This document shows, one piece after another, positions 25,895 through 34,957 of a stretch of DNA of 62,532 nt. The translations under genes were made by a program, and so were the position numbers. This stretch comes from Fidelibacterota bacterium. GTDB lineage: Bacteria > Fidelibacterota > UBA8477 > JABMPR01. The stretch is taken from assembly GCA_016845065.1 (NCBI GenBank), contig JAERTG010000099.1, positions 1 to 62,532 on the forward strand, given 5' to 3'. Below the pieces are notes generated by a model. That model was not told the origin of the DNA. It saw only the letters and a list, made by a program, of their open reading frames with translations, and made no database searches. Positions within the stretch are counted from its first letter, which is position 1; the number at the start of each line of letters is the position of its first letter.

Positions 25895-27193
25895 TCAGTC
25901 ACCATAGATGCTTATCAAATCCGAATTTGAATAGTAGTGTTTTAGGATTTGCTCAAAGGTACTTCCCCGTGTGGCCTGGGCAACCGCGCCACTTTGGCAC
26001 ATCCCAACGCCATGTCCCCAGCCTGCGCCATGAAAAACAACTTTAGCACCATCGCGATTGACATAGAAGGCAGAACTCCGCAAGGAGGGGCTGAAAAGCT
26101 GGCGCAGTGTTAGTTCGCCATCTACTGTAAGCTTGCCCTTCTCAAAAACTATGCGGGCTTTGTATATCCGCCCAGATGGTCCACGTTTTAAAACACGGAT
26201 TCTTTTAAAGAGGCCTAGCTCCCTGTTGTCTGTAAGCATCTCAGTTAATTCATGAATCGTGAATTCGCGTTTCCATCTGAAGTTTTTCCTGCTCCAACCC
26301 GGCAGGAAGTTGTTGGAGTCGGGATTGCAATACACATCAGGAGAGGTCTTGATCCAGCGTTTAGCTCTCCAGTTCCATTTCAGGTTGGGTCCTGTCCGCC
26401 CATTATTATCAGGCAGAGAAACCCGATAGCTTTCCAGGCGGTTTCGACCTGGCCAGACATTGCTGATGAGCTCTCCCCGACCACCACAATTTGAAGCGTA
26501 ATAGGCATTCATGGGCTGTCCTTCTTCGCTGATGATCAGCCCGCCTGTCTCATCTACAGACTGATCAGACAGGGCGGTGCGCTTGTGGTTCCCGCTGAAA
26601 ACCTGGCATTCCACATCAGATGTGAGGTCATAGAACTCACCGCTATAGAGCTTGGAGGTTAGGGCGATTACCGCTTCGGATCTGGCTGCTACTGCCTGTG
26701 CCTTAAGTGCTTCCAGGGGTGAGGAGCCACCAATTTCATAAGGCACAACTCCCTTCAAATAGGTTTCCAGTGGCAATTGAACCACGACATTTAATTCTTG
26801 ATTCGTACCGATGTATATATGAAAAGCACCTTCATAAACCCTATCCTCAATGCCAGCCCACCACCATCCAACTCCATAGGGTACAGAAGCAATTTTTATG
26901 GTGGCGGTATCGCTGTTTGAGCTAAACATAAATGAGGGAGTTCTAGCCAACAGAGCCCCCGAGGTGTCCACAATTGAAATCTGTCCGGCTCTTTTTATAA
27001 ATTGAATTTGAGAGTCAACGGGTAGGGTCATTTTTGATGTTGACGTGTTACGAAAAGACCATTCACCCCGCAGCGAAACATTCACTGTATCAAGTGTGTT
27101 GATGATTCGAACCCGGACCTCTGGCTCTTGATTAAAGAGGGATTGAGCGGATGCGGAGTATACGATAAATGCGATTATAAGAATTTGTTTCAA
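25895..27193 (-). CDS. SpoIID/LytB-domain secreted protein
   Basis: A 432-residue exported protein with an N-terminal signal peptide (IIAFIVYSASAQS). The SpoIID domain is marked by LKGVVPYEIGGSSPLEALKAQ then AVAARSEAV, and by the terminal GWGHGVGMCQSGA. In spore formers SpoIID is a peptidoglycan lytic transglycosylase; in non-sporulating diderms such proteins are thought to act on cell-wall glycan. It converges with the DUF1844 gene (15-bp gap) and lies 36 bp after the response-regulator stop. No cell-wall-binding repeat was noticed. Confidence 0.86.
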   Translation of the reverse strand: MKQILIIAFIVYSASAQSLFNQEPEVRVRIINTLDTVNVSLRGEWSFRNTSTSKMTLPVDSQIQFIKRAGQISIVDTSGALLARTPSFMFSSNSDTATIKIASVPYGVGWWWAGIEDRVYEGAFHIYIGTNQELNVVVQLPLETYLKGVVPYEIGGSSPLEALKAQAVAARSEAVIALTSKLYSGEFYDLTSDVECQVFSGNHKRTALSDQSVDETGGLIISEEGQPMNAYYASNCGGRGELISNVWPGRNRLESYRVSLPDNNGRTGPNLKWNWRAKRWIKTSPDVYCNPDSNNFLPGWSRKNFRWKREFTIHELTEMLTDNRELGLFKRIRVLKRGPSGRIYKARIVFEKGKLTVDGELTLRQLFSPSLRSSAFYVNRDGAKVVFHGAGWGHGVGMCQSGAVAQATRGSTFEQILKHYYSNSDLISIYGD

Positions 27194-27229
27194 GTGGAAA
27201 AAATGTCCTTTTGGAAGGCAGGATAGCGA

Positions 27230-27595
27230 CTAAAAATTTTCATCCAGGATGTGCCGTATTCGTTCAACACTGACAGGTTTTACAATATACCCGAGGGGGT
27301 TCAGGTCGTTAATTTGCGAGACAACCTCGTCATCATGATATCCTGTAAGAAAAACGATTTTTGTTTGAAGTGATTTTTGAATCTCTTTGGCGGTTTCAAT
27401 TCCATTGAGAGCCCCGACCAGGTTGACATCCATCAGAATGACATCTGGTTTCTCAGCAATAGCAATTTCAATTGCGCGGTCACCTCGAGTGGCCAGAGGA
27501 CAAACACTATAGCCCGCCTTCTCAAGACCCATCTTCAAAGAGGATGCAGTGATGACTTCGTCTTCAACCAGGAGAATGCGTGTTTGACCTGCCAT
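27230..27595 (-). CDS. Single-domain response regulator (receiver only)
   Basis: A 121-residue REC domain with no output domain. The acidic pair is E11/D12 (VEDE), the phospho-acceptor is D56 (VILMD), the switch threonine is T84 (FLTGY) and the lysine is K106 (YIVKP). It sits 58 bp after the multi-PAS histidine kinase stop, on the same strand, and is the likely partner. Output must occur by protein-protein contact or a phosphorelay. Confidence 0.92.
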   Translation of the reverse strand: MAGQTRILLVEDEVITASSLKMGLEKAGYSVCPLATRGDRAIEIAIAEKPDVILMDVNLVGALNGIETAKEIQKSLQTKIVFLTGYHDDEVVSQINDLNPLGYIVKPVSVERIRHILDENF

Positions 27596-27653
27596 AAAAG
27601 AATTAACTCCAGAATGTTATAATACAGACGAGCTCGCCAGATAAGTCAGCGCG

Positions 27654-30600
27654 TTAATCTAACTTAAGTGAGGGGATTGTTATATAATACTTTACCCCAC
27701 CTTTGGTTGAGGTTTTAAGTTTCCCAAAAAGCTGAAGATCTACGATATCCCGAACTATTTGGAGCCCAAGTGTTTCGGCTCCGCTGAGCATATCACTACT
27801 GGATACTCCAAGACCATCATCTCCAATTTCTATCTCCAAACCATCACGTCCCACGCTTTTTGTGTAGATGAAAATTTTCCCGTCTCGGTGTTCAGGAAAG
27901 GCATATTTCAAGGCGTTACTGACAATTTCATTTATCACCAGACCCAAGGGAATGGCGGTTTGGATGTTTATGGGGATAGCATCAGAATGACATTCAAGGA
28001 CGATCTCTCCCAGGGAGGTTTTGTAGGCTTGAATGAGACGGTCAATGAGGTTTTTCAGATAAGTGTCTAACATGATTTCAGCAAGATTTTTTGACCGATA
28101 TAAAAGATCATGCACCATACTCATGCTGTAAATCCTATTGGTCATTTCATCAATAACAGTTTGGGTTTCAGCGCTTGATGTCTTCATGCCTTGCATTTCA
28201 AGGAGGCCCAGAATAACCTGCATATTGTTTTTAGTACGATGATAGACTTCTTTTAACAGGACTTCCTTTTCCTTAACATTGGCTTTGAGTTGGAGCTCTC
28301 TGTCCTTCAAAGTCGTGGTCTGTTCAAGAATTAGCTCGTCTGACTGAGCCCTGACAAGGGCGCCACCAATCTGGTTGGCAAAAATCTTCAATTTGGGTAA
28401 ATCATCCTCCTGAAACTTCTCAGCAGTATAACTCTGCAGGGTGAAAAGTCCAATTTGAGAACCCTCCCAGAAAATGGGTACAAATAATAGCGACAAACTC
28501 CGTCTTGTTAAATCTCCAAAAGGAGCTGCAACTGGCTGGCTATTATCTTCTTCACGGTTAATTAGCTTAGGAGTAGGCAGGACAAAAATTGCTCCATCAT
28601 TCTTCATATCCAGGGGATTCAACCCAGTTTCAACTTCAACGAGTTTATCCTCTTCCAAAAATGTATCCTGTGCAAACAATCCAAGAGCCTCTCTTTTTTC
28701 AAGATTGATTTGGTATAATGCAAAAGCATCATAGCCAAAAAGATCATGAAGCACTTTACCGGCAATGATTCCAACCTGCCGTGGCTTGAGAGAGATGGTC
28801 AGTTGGCGTGCCAATCGACGCAAGGATTCCCGAAAAATATCTTCTTCCCTTTTTTCGGTGACATCCTGGAGGGATGTAAGAAAGGCTTTGGGCTTGTTGT
28901 TTCTATCAAAATGGGGCAGGTTGCGAATATCCAGGATATGGTCTCTTCCATCTGGCCCTTTCATGACCTGAGAGTAAGGGGTTTGCTCGCCAGTGGAAAT
29001 TTTGGAAAGACGAGGCTTAAAGTCCTCATATATATCTAGTGGAATTATCTGGGAGAAGGTCTTTCCAATAACATCTGACTTTTTGTGACCATACCAGCTT
29101 GCATATGCTTCGTTTACATAGAGATATTTTTCATTCATATCAGCGTAAGAGAATAGTCCAGGGATTGTATCAACGATTAGTTCAAGAAGTTCCTGGTTTT
29201 CAGCAATTTCCTTCCTGGCAGACTCGATCTCAGTTACATCATCCATCTGTATCAGAAAAGCTTCTGTTTTACCTTCGGTAGCCCTGACAGGAATTAGGGT
29301 AATGATAAAATCAAACTCTCCCTGAGTGGAGGAGATGTAGTGATGTGGAAAAGTACAAACCTTCCCTTCGAGTAGCTGGGGAATATAGCTGGAGGTGATC
29401 CTGAGATCCTTTTCTGGAATGATATCTTTAGCAGAAACACCATACAATGCGTCGTTGCTTGTGTGTAGTAGATTAGCCGCGGCTTGATTGATGTAAAGAA
29501 AGGACAAATCGAGATCAACAAGAAACAGGAAACTGGTTATGTGGCTTGTGATAACCTCTAACTGCTTTCGACTCTTATCCAACTGTTGCCGGGCGGTCAC
29601 TCTTTCATGAATATCATTAAATGAAAGTAATATAACGGTTTTATCCCCCTGATTTACCGGAACACCGCTACCTTCAATCCAGCGTTCATCACCAGACAGC
29701 GTGAGGTATTTATGTTCTCGAAGTCCTGATGCTGGTCGCCCTTGCGTGAGGAGGCGTTCAATCCCCTCCATAACGGACTCTTTAAAATCAGGATGGACAA
29801 GCTCCATAAGGTCCATACCCATGACATCCTCAAGTTTTTTTGCGCCAGCAAAATCAAGGGCCGCCTGGTTTGCGTCCAACAGGATACCACGGTCGTGAAG
29901 CACCATGGCTGCGGGAGAGTGATTAAAAACCCGCCTGTATCTCTCTTCGCTGTCAAAAAGCGCTTTTCGGGTTGCCTGATCTTCAGTGACATCACGAAAA
30001 GAGGTCATAATGATGCGACGACCACCATCTTCAAGCGAAACAGACATGGCCTCTACGTCGCGAACCTCGCCAGTTGAAATGATAAACTTTTGCTTCATTA
30101 GGGTGTTGGTACTCTTTGAGCTAAGCAAATCTTTGATTCGAGCTCTGGCATCATCGATTGAATCTGGGTGAATGAAGCCGGAAAAAGGCGTGTTAAGATA
30201 TTTGTCACTATCCTCAGTCTTAAAGAAGGCGATGGCAGCTTGATTAGCCGCCAGGATGTTTGATCCGTCATGTACAACAACAGGATCTGGAGAGTTGGTA
30301 AACAACGCTTTATATCGGTCTTCTGCTGCCTTAAGGTCAGTATAGTCCATCAGTGTGCCCACAAAACCGGCGGGCTCACCTTTGGCGTCAAGATAAACTG
30401 CTTTTCGTGCAAGCATTTGCCTCAAGGCGCCGGAGGCATTTTTAAATTCCGTGGCATGTGATTGGAGCTCATTATCCTGTAGAAGTTTGCGGTCTTCTTT
30501 TTCCACCCGCTTTGCTGATGGGGTCTTCCAAATCTCCGTTACCTTCTTGCCCAGCATGTCCTCTCTCTTTTTTCCAAAGAATTTCAAGTAGGCATCGTTT

Positions 30601-31574
30601 AGCATCGTGTAGCGCCCATCAGGATTCTTGGCGTACATGAGAGTTGGTGTTGCATCAAAGAGGGCGGTTATCTGGTTTTTCTGATCAATGAGGCGCTCCT
30701 TGGTTTTATTTCGCTCCGTAAGGTCACGAACAATGCTTACCAGTGTTCCATCCGAAAGCTTCTTTGAGTTCATTTCAACAGGGATATGGTTACCATTTTT
30801 AGTGCGAAACACTCGTTCAGAAAGCACCGTGAGCCCCTCGTCTACGAGGTCATATCGTAGAGGCTTTCTGATCAAAACATCAGGCTCAAACAGCTCTGAC
30901 AAATTCATCTCGAGTAGTTCTTGATTTGAATATCCAAGCAGGCGAGAGGCTGCAATATTTGCCTGAATAATCTCTCCCTGGAAATTGCCCTTGAGGATCA
31001 CATCTGCCGCCTGATCAATAAGCTCTCTATAGCTTTTTTCACTGGCTTCCAGAGCAACTTCTTTCTGGATAAGATCATCATGCAGACGGGCATGATAAAG
31101 GGCGAGAGAAAGTCTCGCTGAAAGCAGGGTGACAATTTCTTGTGTTTCCTGTGAGACTCCATCGTTTTGGCGGGATCCGATATTAAGAGAACCAACAACG
31201 TCCTCACCAATCACGAGAGGGACATCGAAAAAAGATTTGATTCCTGCATTGCTCAATGCCTTAACAACTGAACTGGGGTCCTCAATAGAAGAAGTATCCG
31301 AGATGTATTTGGGGTTGTGAGGATTGCCCATTTGTTTTGGAGGGATAGAAAGGGGGTGTTTATCTCCAGATGTTAGATGGGGGATTGAAGTATCTTTTGT
31401 AAAAACTTCAAGCGACAGGTTCTGAATGTCGTTATAGGTGATAGAAACACGTTCAAGCTTTAAGTGGTCGTCGAAAAAGGACAGTGCTTTTTTTGTGACG
31501 CGTCTTGTCTCGGGCCAGGAAATAGCCTGGTCGAAATCCAAGAGCAGGCGGACGATGCGTTGATTGTCAGGCAT
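27654..31574 (-). CDS. Soluble multi-PAS/GAF sensor histidine kinase (HisKA_2 type)
   Basis: About 1,306 residues without transmembrane segments. Order of domains: GAF-like (about 1-165), six PAS-like domains (starting near 185, 310, 430, 555, 685 and 805), a second GAF (about 935-1095), a HisKA_2-type phosphoacceptor helix (LLKEVYHRTKNNMQVILGLL) and an ATPase domain with N box INEIVSNALKYAF and G box IGDDGLGVS. The start is ATG 31574, with GGAG 9 nt before it; an in-frame ATG at 31601 lacks one. It should phosphorylate the receiver-only protein downstream. The signal is unknown. Confidence 0.92.
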   Translation of the reverse strand: MPDNQRIVRLLLDFDQAISWPETRRVTKKALSFFDDHLKLERVSITYNDIQNLSLEVFTKDTSIPHLTSGDKHPLSIPPKQMGNPHNPKYISDTSSIEDPSSVVKALSNAGIKSFFDVPLVIGEDVVGSLNIGSRQNDGVSQETQEIVTLLSARLSLALYHARLHDDLIQKEVALEASEKSYRELIDQAADVILKGNFQGEIIQANIAASRLLGYSNQELLEMNLSELFEPDVLIRKPLRYDLVDEGLTVLSERVFRTKNGNHIPVEMNSKKLSDGTLVSIVRDLTERNKTKERLIDQKNQITALFDATPTLMYAKNPDGRYTMLNDAYLKFFGKKREDMLGKKVTEIWKTPSAKRVEKEDRKLLQDNELQSHATEFKNASGALRQMLARKAVYLDAKGEPAGFVGTLMDYTDLKAAEDRYKALFTNSPDPVVVHDGSNILAANQAAIAFFKTEDSDKYLNTPFSGFIHPDSIDDARARIKDLLSSKSTNTLMKQKFIISTGEVRDVEAMSVSLEDGGRRIIMTSFRDVTEDQATRKALFDSEERYRRVFNHSPAAMVLHDRGILLDANQAALDFAGAKKLEDVMGMDLMELVHPDFKESVMEGIERLLTQGRPASGLREHKYLTLSGDERWIEGSGVPVNQGDKTVILLSFNDIHERVTARQQLDKSRKQLEVITSHITSFLFLVDLDLSFLYINQAAANLLHTSNDALYGVSAKDIIPEKDLRITSSYIPQLLEGKVCTFPHHYISSTQGEFDFIITLIPVRATEGKTEAFLIQMDDVTEIESARKEIAENQELLELIVDTIPGLFSYADMNEKYLYVNEAYASWYGHKKSDVIGKTFSQIIPLDIYEDFKPRLSKISTGEQTPYSQVMKGPDGRDHILDIRNLPHFDRNNKPKAFLTSLQDVTEKREEDIFRESLRRLARQLTISLKPRQVGIIAGKVLHDLFGYDAFALYQINLEKREALGLFAQDTFLEEDKLVEVETGLNPLDMKNDGAIFVLPTPKLINREEDNSQPVAAPFGDLTRRSLSLLFVPIFWEGSQIGLFTLQSYTAEKFQEDDLPKLKIFANQIGGALVRAQSDELILEQTTTLKDRELQLKANVKEKEVLLKEVYHRTKNNMQVILGLLEMQGMKTSSAETQTVIDEMTNRIYSMSMVHDLLYRSKNLAEIMLDTYLKNLIDRLIQAYKTSLGEIVLECHSDAIPINIQTAIPLGLVINEIVSNALKYAFPEHRDGKIFIYTKSVGRDGLEIEIGDDGLGVSSSDMLSGAETLGLQIVRDIVDLQLFGKLKTSTKGGVKYYITIPSLKLD

Positions 31575-31729
31575 AAAGTTGTTCTCCAGTGTGATGGGCA
31601 AATTTCACCCTGAAGGGTAATTAAAGCAAACCATTAAGCTGCCCCTTCGCTGGTCTGGTGTATGTCAGTTAGAACTTGAACAAGAGGTTTTTCGTTCTTA
31701 ATTGGTTGTGAATTTAAAAAGAGGGAACA

Positions 31730-32569
31730 ATGAAAACACTTTTCAAAGCAGCGCTCATTCTTACAGTGATAATAGTCGGACCAGGTGCGGCACAAGATGC
31801 TGCCCCATCTCCATGGGATAAATCAGTACAGGGTGGAATCAACCTTACGCAAACTGGTTTTGATAACTGGTCAGCAGGTGGGGAAAACGCATACGCCTGG
31901 CAGGTGAACCTGAACTATAAGTTTGTGAAAGATCAGGGGAAAACCAACTGGTCCAATACGGGCAAGTTTCTCTATGGTGCTACCAAGACAGGTGATCAGG
32001 ATATGCGTAAATCAGCCGATGAGATTAAGCTGGAAAGCGTGCTGACATATAAGTTGGGCTCGAAAATCAATCCCTTTGTAGCAGTGACGGGAGAAACACA
32101 ATTTGATGCAGGCATGGATTTCAGTGCTGACTCATCATTTCAAATCTCAGCCTTCATGGATCCTGGGTATTTTCGTGAAAGTTTTGGGGCAGGTTATGAT
32201 GTTAGTGAAGAGTTCGCTACACGGCTAGGCTTGTCTCTCAAACAGACGGTGGCTTCTGATTATCCATATGCTGATGATTTAGAGACTGCAGAAATGGAGA
32301 CATTGCGAAGTGAGTTTGGAGCAGAGTCGGTAACTGATCTAACATATAATGTTTCGGAGAATGCAGTCCTCGTTTCTAAGCTGGAGTTGTTTTCTGCTTT
32401 CACTGCTTTTGATGAGATTGATGTGAGCTGGGATAATATCCTAACAGTAAAGGTGTCAGACTACATCAATATGAACATGAACCTTAAGTTGGTTTATGAT
32501 AAAGATATCTCTGTTAGGCGACAGATAAAACAATCCATGGCATTTGGAATATATTATACCTTTATATAA
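31730..32569 (+). CDS. DUF3078 outer-membrane beta-barrel-like protein
   Basis: A 279-residue exported protein with a signal peptide (ILTVIIVGPGAAQ). Repeated alternating strands with aromatic ends, and the DUF3078 opening NLTQTGFDNWSAGGENAYAW, are clear. The C-terminus ends in aromatic FGIYYTFI, compatible with an outer-membrane barrel. AGAGGG lies before the ATG. Its strong bidirectional terminator follows 25 bp later. The family is common in Bacteroidota; no defined substrate is known. Confidence 0.85.
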   Translation: MKTLFKAALILTVIIVGPGAAQDAAPSPWDKSVQGGINLTQTGFDNWSAGGENAYAWQVNLNYKFVKDQGKTNWSNTGKFLYGATKTGDQDMRKSADEIKLESVLTYKLGSKINPFVAVTGETQFDAGMDFSADSSFQISAFMDPGYFRESFGAGYDVSEEFATRLGLSLKQTVASDYPYADDLETAEMETLRSEFGAESVTDLTYNVSENAVLVSKLELFSAFTAFDEIDVSWDNILTVKVSDYINMNMNLKLVYDKDISVRRQIKQSMAFGIYYTFI

Positions 32570-32593
32570 ACAGGAATGTTTAGTTAAAAAGAA

Positions 32594-32626
32594 AAGCCTG
32601 CCATTTATGGCAGGCTTTTTTATTTG
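32594..32626. terminator. Bidirectional Rho-independent terminator after the DUF3078 gene
   Basis: A perfect 10-bp stem AAGCCTGCCA / TGGCAGGCTT with loop TTTA, followed on the plus strand by TTTTTATTT and preceded by an A-rich run. It ends the DUF3078 transcript. Confidence 0.92.
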
Positions 32627-32637
32627 CATCTTGGGAA

Positions 32638-32873
32638 GTTTTCGGTTAACATAGCTTTGTCGAGAGGCAACCATCTTCAAACAAACTATCCGAAGAACAG
32701 GCGTGTTGTGTAGCTACAAACCAGTTGTTGGTTTATGGTGATGTGTTTCTAAAGAGGAAAGACAAGACCTCTCTATGTAAAACAAGACTCCACACATCTG
32801 TGGGGAGTAATAATCAAATAGCGAACAGGGTAAAGTTTTATCTACATGGTAAAACTCACCCAAAAAGAAAGGA
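32638..32873 (+). promoter_or_regulatory. Hairpin-rich leader of the secreted-peptide gene
   Basis: A gene-free stretch before the small peptide gene contains several inverted repeats in series: GTTTTCGG (32638-32645) with CCGAAGAAC (32690-32698); AAACCA/TGGTTT (32718-32734); AGAGG/CCTCT (32753-32772); ACTCC-CAC / GTG-GGAGT (32787-32808, one mismatch); and GGGT-AGTTTTA / TAAAACT-ACCC (32828-32861). AAAGGA at 32868-32873 is the ribosome-binding site, 6 nt before the ATG. No known riboswitch class was recognised; a structured, regulated 5' leader is inferred. Confidence 0.5.
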
Positions 32874-32879
32874 ACGACA

Positions 32880-33098
32880 ATGAATCGTTTTAGAAGTATC
32901 CTTTTAAGTGGGCTGGTGGCGCTTTTGATGGTAGGTATGGTTAATGCTGGTGATGTGGATGCGGTTGGTGAGCAGCCAGGCGGAGATGGCACAGACCGGA
33001 GTTTTATAGGGACGTGGACCTCCGAAGGTTGTTCTGATTCTAATGAATGGAAATGCTTGTATCTAGACTTCCACTTTATTTGGCAGATACCATTGTAA
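32880..33098 (+). CDS. Small secreted two-cysteine peptide
   Basis: A 72-residue product I do not recognise as a named family. Residues 1-23 are a strong signal peptide with cleavage expected after VNA. The mature part is about 49 residues, starts with acidic/Gly-rich GDVDAVGEQPGGDG, holds two cysteines (C51, C59; spacing CX7C) and ends aromatic (FHFIWQIPL). AAAGGA stands 6 nt before the ATG. It precedes a propeller-like secreted protein and a MauE/DoxX-like membrane protein. The acidic DVDAV after the signal peptide loosely recalls NVEALA peptides, but the resemblance is too short to be a family call. Confidence 0.72.
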   Translation: MNRFRSILLSGLVALLMVGMVNAGDVDAVGEQPGGDGTDRSFIGTWTSEGCSDSNEWKCLYLDFHFIWQIPL

Positions 33099-33107
33099 AA
33101 CAAAAAA

Positions 33108-33131
33108 GAGGCGTCCTGCAAAGGGCGCCTC
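33108..33131. other. Hairpin between peptide gene and propeller gene
   Basis: A 9-bp stem (GAGGCGTCC / GGGCGCCTC, one wobble) with loop TGCAAA, 10 bp after the peptide stop. On the plus strand no T run follows, so it may stabilise or partly attenuate the upstream peptide message. On the minus strand it is followed by T6, so it could also stop antisense transcription. Confidence 0.55.
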
Positions 33132-33161
33132 ATAAGGTTAACTTGAATCAAGAGTATAATA

Positions 33162-34340
33162 ATGGTTAGTAGAATCAAACGAATCTGCCTGTTCGTGTTG
33201 TTGCCAGCAACTTTGTTTTGTGAGCCTGAAATAATAAGGATTACTGGCGACTTAAACAGCAGAACAGAAACCTATATGTGGCCTGCATTGGCCAATGGTG
33301 GGATATATATGGACAGCATAAATGTTTATATATCTAATGTCAATTCAGTTTATATACAAAGTAGAGCCAACCCCGCTGAAAATGTTAAGGATGAGATTAA
33401 CATTAAGGGTGTTGGAGGTATAAACATAACAGCTATACATGTTTCCAATAAAGATTACTTCATTACATATCTAGGCGGAGATGGACGGGTATACTTATTG
33501 AAAAAAGACAGGTTTAGAAACTCGTATGTTGGGCCGAAATTAAAACACGGAAACTTGAACCGCCTGTTTCAGGATTCAAGGGGAAATGTTTTGGTTGGTG
33601 GTAATTATCGACCGCAGTATGTAAAATATCTGGATCTATATGATGATGAAACTGCTGGCGGTCCCACAGAGATTTCCAGGTCTCACTTTAAAAAGCTATT
33701 CCAGGAAACAAGATCATTTACATTAAGCGTCTTTGATGATAGTCTGGCCTTGGTTGACTCAGCGAATATTATTGACAGGTTTGGAGATGATGGCGAAAAC
33801 TATGATCATCTTTATTTAAATGTTCCTATCGATGTGTCCAGCAAGAGAAAGATCTACTTAATTGACCATGACCTGGGGTATATAGTGGAGAAGTATTCTG
33901 GCAAGTTAAAATTAGAAAAAACCTATTCGATTAAGAATGCAGCGTTTAAAAGCATTCCATCACCCCTGACAAAAGGGTTAAAGGTCAGTTATGGTCGAAA
34001 GCCCAATGCATACAGCATCGTATATGCCCTATATTTGAAGTCAGGTTATATCATAACCTCGTTTCATGGATCAACCACAGGGAGGGATTTGCCGGCACCT
34101 CCGTTCTATTACGATATCATAAACACTAATGGAGAGTTGGTGAAGTCAGGGCGCTTGGCTTATCCAATTATCTGTGAAGATGAAAGTGATAAAGTGTTTC
34201 TCTTTGTGAGACATCCAGGCGGTCTGTTTGGAAAAGATCAACTTTATCTAGTTGGGTTAACGATGAAAGACTTTTTTGAAGGCAGGGCGGAAAAGCATGA
34301 AATCGATGTTGCTATCAAGGAATATGAAAAAGACCAGTAG
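33162..34340 (+). CDS. Secreted six-bladed-propeller-like protein
   Basis: A 392-residue exported protein with an N-terminal hydrophobic signal (ICLFVLLPATLFC). The rest is beta-rich with repeating strand-turn units such as KDYFITYLGGDGRVYLL, QDSRGNVLVGGN and SSKRKIYLIDHDLGYIVEKY, resembling the six-bladed (NHL/BF3164-like) propellers of Bacteroidota. No catalytic motif was seen. AAGAG lies about 8 nt before the ATG. It lies between the small secreted peptide and the MauE-like gene, whose start it overlaps by 17 bp, so the pair is probably co-translated. Confidence 0.65.
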   Translation: MVSRIKRICLFVLLPATLFCEPEIIRITGDLNSRTETYMWPALANGGIYMDSINVYISNVNSVYIQSRANPAENVKDEINIKGVGGINITAIHVSNKDYFITYLGGDGRVYLLKKDRFRNSYVGPKLKHGNLNRLFQDSRGNVLVGGNYRPQYVKYLDLYDDETAGGPTEISRSHFKKLFQETRSFTLSVFDDSLALVDSANIIDRFGDDGENYDHLYLNVPIDVSSKRKIYLIDHDLGYIVEKYSGKLKLEKTYSIKNAAFKSIPSPLTKGLKVSYGRKPNAYSIVYALYLKSGYIITSFHGSTTGRDLPAPPFYYDIINTNGELVKSGRLAYPIICEDESDKVFLFVRHPGGLFGKDQLYLVGLTMKDFFEGRAEKHEIDVAIKEYEKDQ

Positions 34341-34797
34341 CTCAAGCACCCAACCGAGGGTTGATTTCATAATTAATGTTATAAGATGGATATTATCCAT
34401 CGCATTTTTCTCTCTGGCAATTTCAAAAACACAATATCTGTTTCAGAGTGGATTTGATGCATCGCTTAAACTTGTTAAACTTTTAAATGCCCCGGAGATA
34501 CTAAAATACTACATGCTCATTGCCATTATAGTGGAGCTGTTTGCGGCTATTGGCTTGTGGGTACGTAGTGTTTACAGGACATCAATATTATTTATGTTAT
34601 GCCTTACAGTTTTAGGTGGATTGTTAAGCATATATTCTATTGTATACAAGTTAAACTCGGACTGTGGTTGTGGCTTGCTTGGCGACAATGAGTACGGTTT
34701 ACTGCTTCAAAAGGTTGTAATTCTCTTTTTGCTGGGCCTTATGTACCGAAGTCGGGATAGGTTGGTTCCAGAGACCAGTGGAACAATAAGCAGCTAA
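34324..34797 (+). CDS. MauE/DoxX-like membrane protein with a CGC motif
   Basis: Four predicted transmembrane helices in about 157 residues (IRWILSIAFFSLAISK, YYMLIAIIVELFAAIGLW, ILFMLCLTVLGGLLSIYSIV, LLLQKVVILFLLGLMY). A loop carries DCGCG, the sort of paired cysteines seen in MauE/DoxX-type redox-associated proteins. I chose ATG 34324, 17 bp inside the previous gene, with AAGGA directly before it; an in-frame ATG at 34276 would extend further into that gene. A role in disulfide formation on the neighbouring two-cysteine peptide is inferred. Confidence 0.7.
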   Translation: MKKTSSSSTQPRVDFIINVIRWILSIAFFSLAISKTQYLFQSGFDASLKLVKLLNAPEILKYYMLIAIIVELFAAIGLWVRSVYRTSILFMLCLTVLGGLLSIYSIVYKLNSDCGCGLLGDNEYGLLLQKVVILFLLGLMYRSRDRLVPETSGTISS

Positions 34798-34914
34798 AAA
34801 CACCTAGTACACACACAAATAATATAATATTTGTCGGGTTCGTCTATGGTAAGGCTGGTTATGAAAAGCAGTGTTGGTGCTGGGCATTATAAAAGCTACG
34901 CCCCGCTATTGCAA

Positions 34915-34946
34915 AATGGTCTGGCTTGAAAGCCAGACCATTTATT
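34915..34946. terminator. Convergent bidirectional terminator
   Basis: A 12-13-bp perfect stem (AATGGTCTGGCT / AGCCAGACCATT) with a tetraloop between two convergent genes. It is followed by TTTATTG on the plus strand and by TTTTGC on the minus strand. Confidence 0.9.
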
Positions 34947-34957
34947 GTTAAATCAGA

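Noticed and set aside
32714..33178. Opposite-strand 154-residue frame over the small peptide gene
   Set aside because: No signal, no family resemblance and no ribosome-binding site; it is the antisense shadow of the peptide gene and its structured leader.
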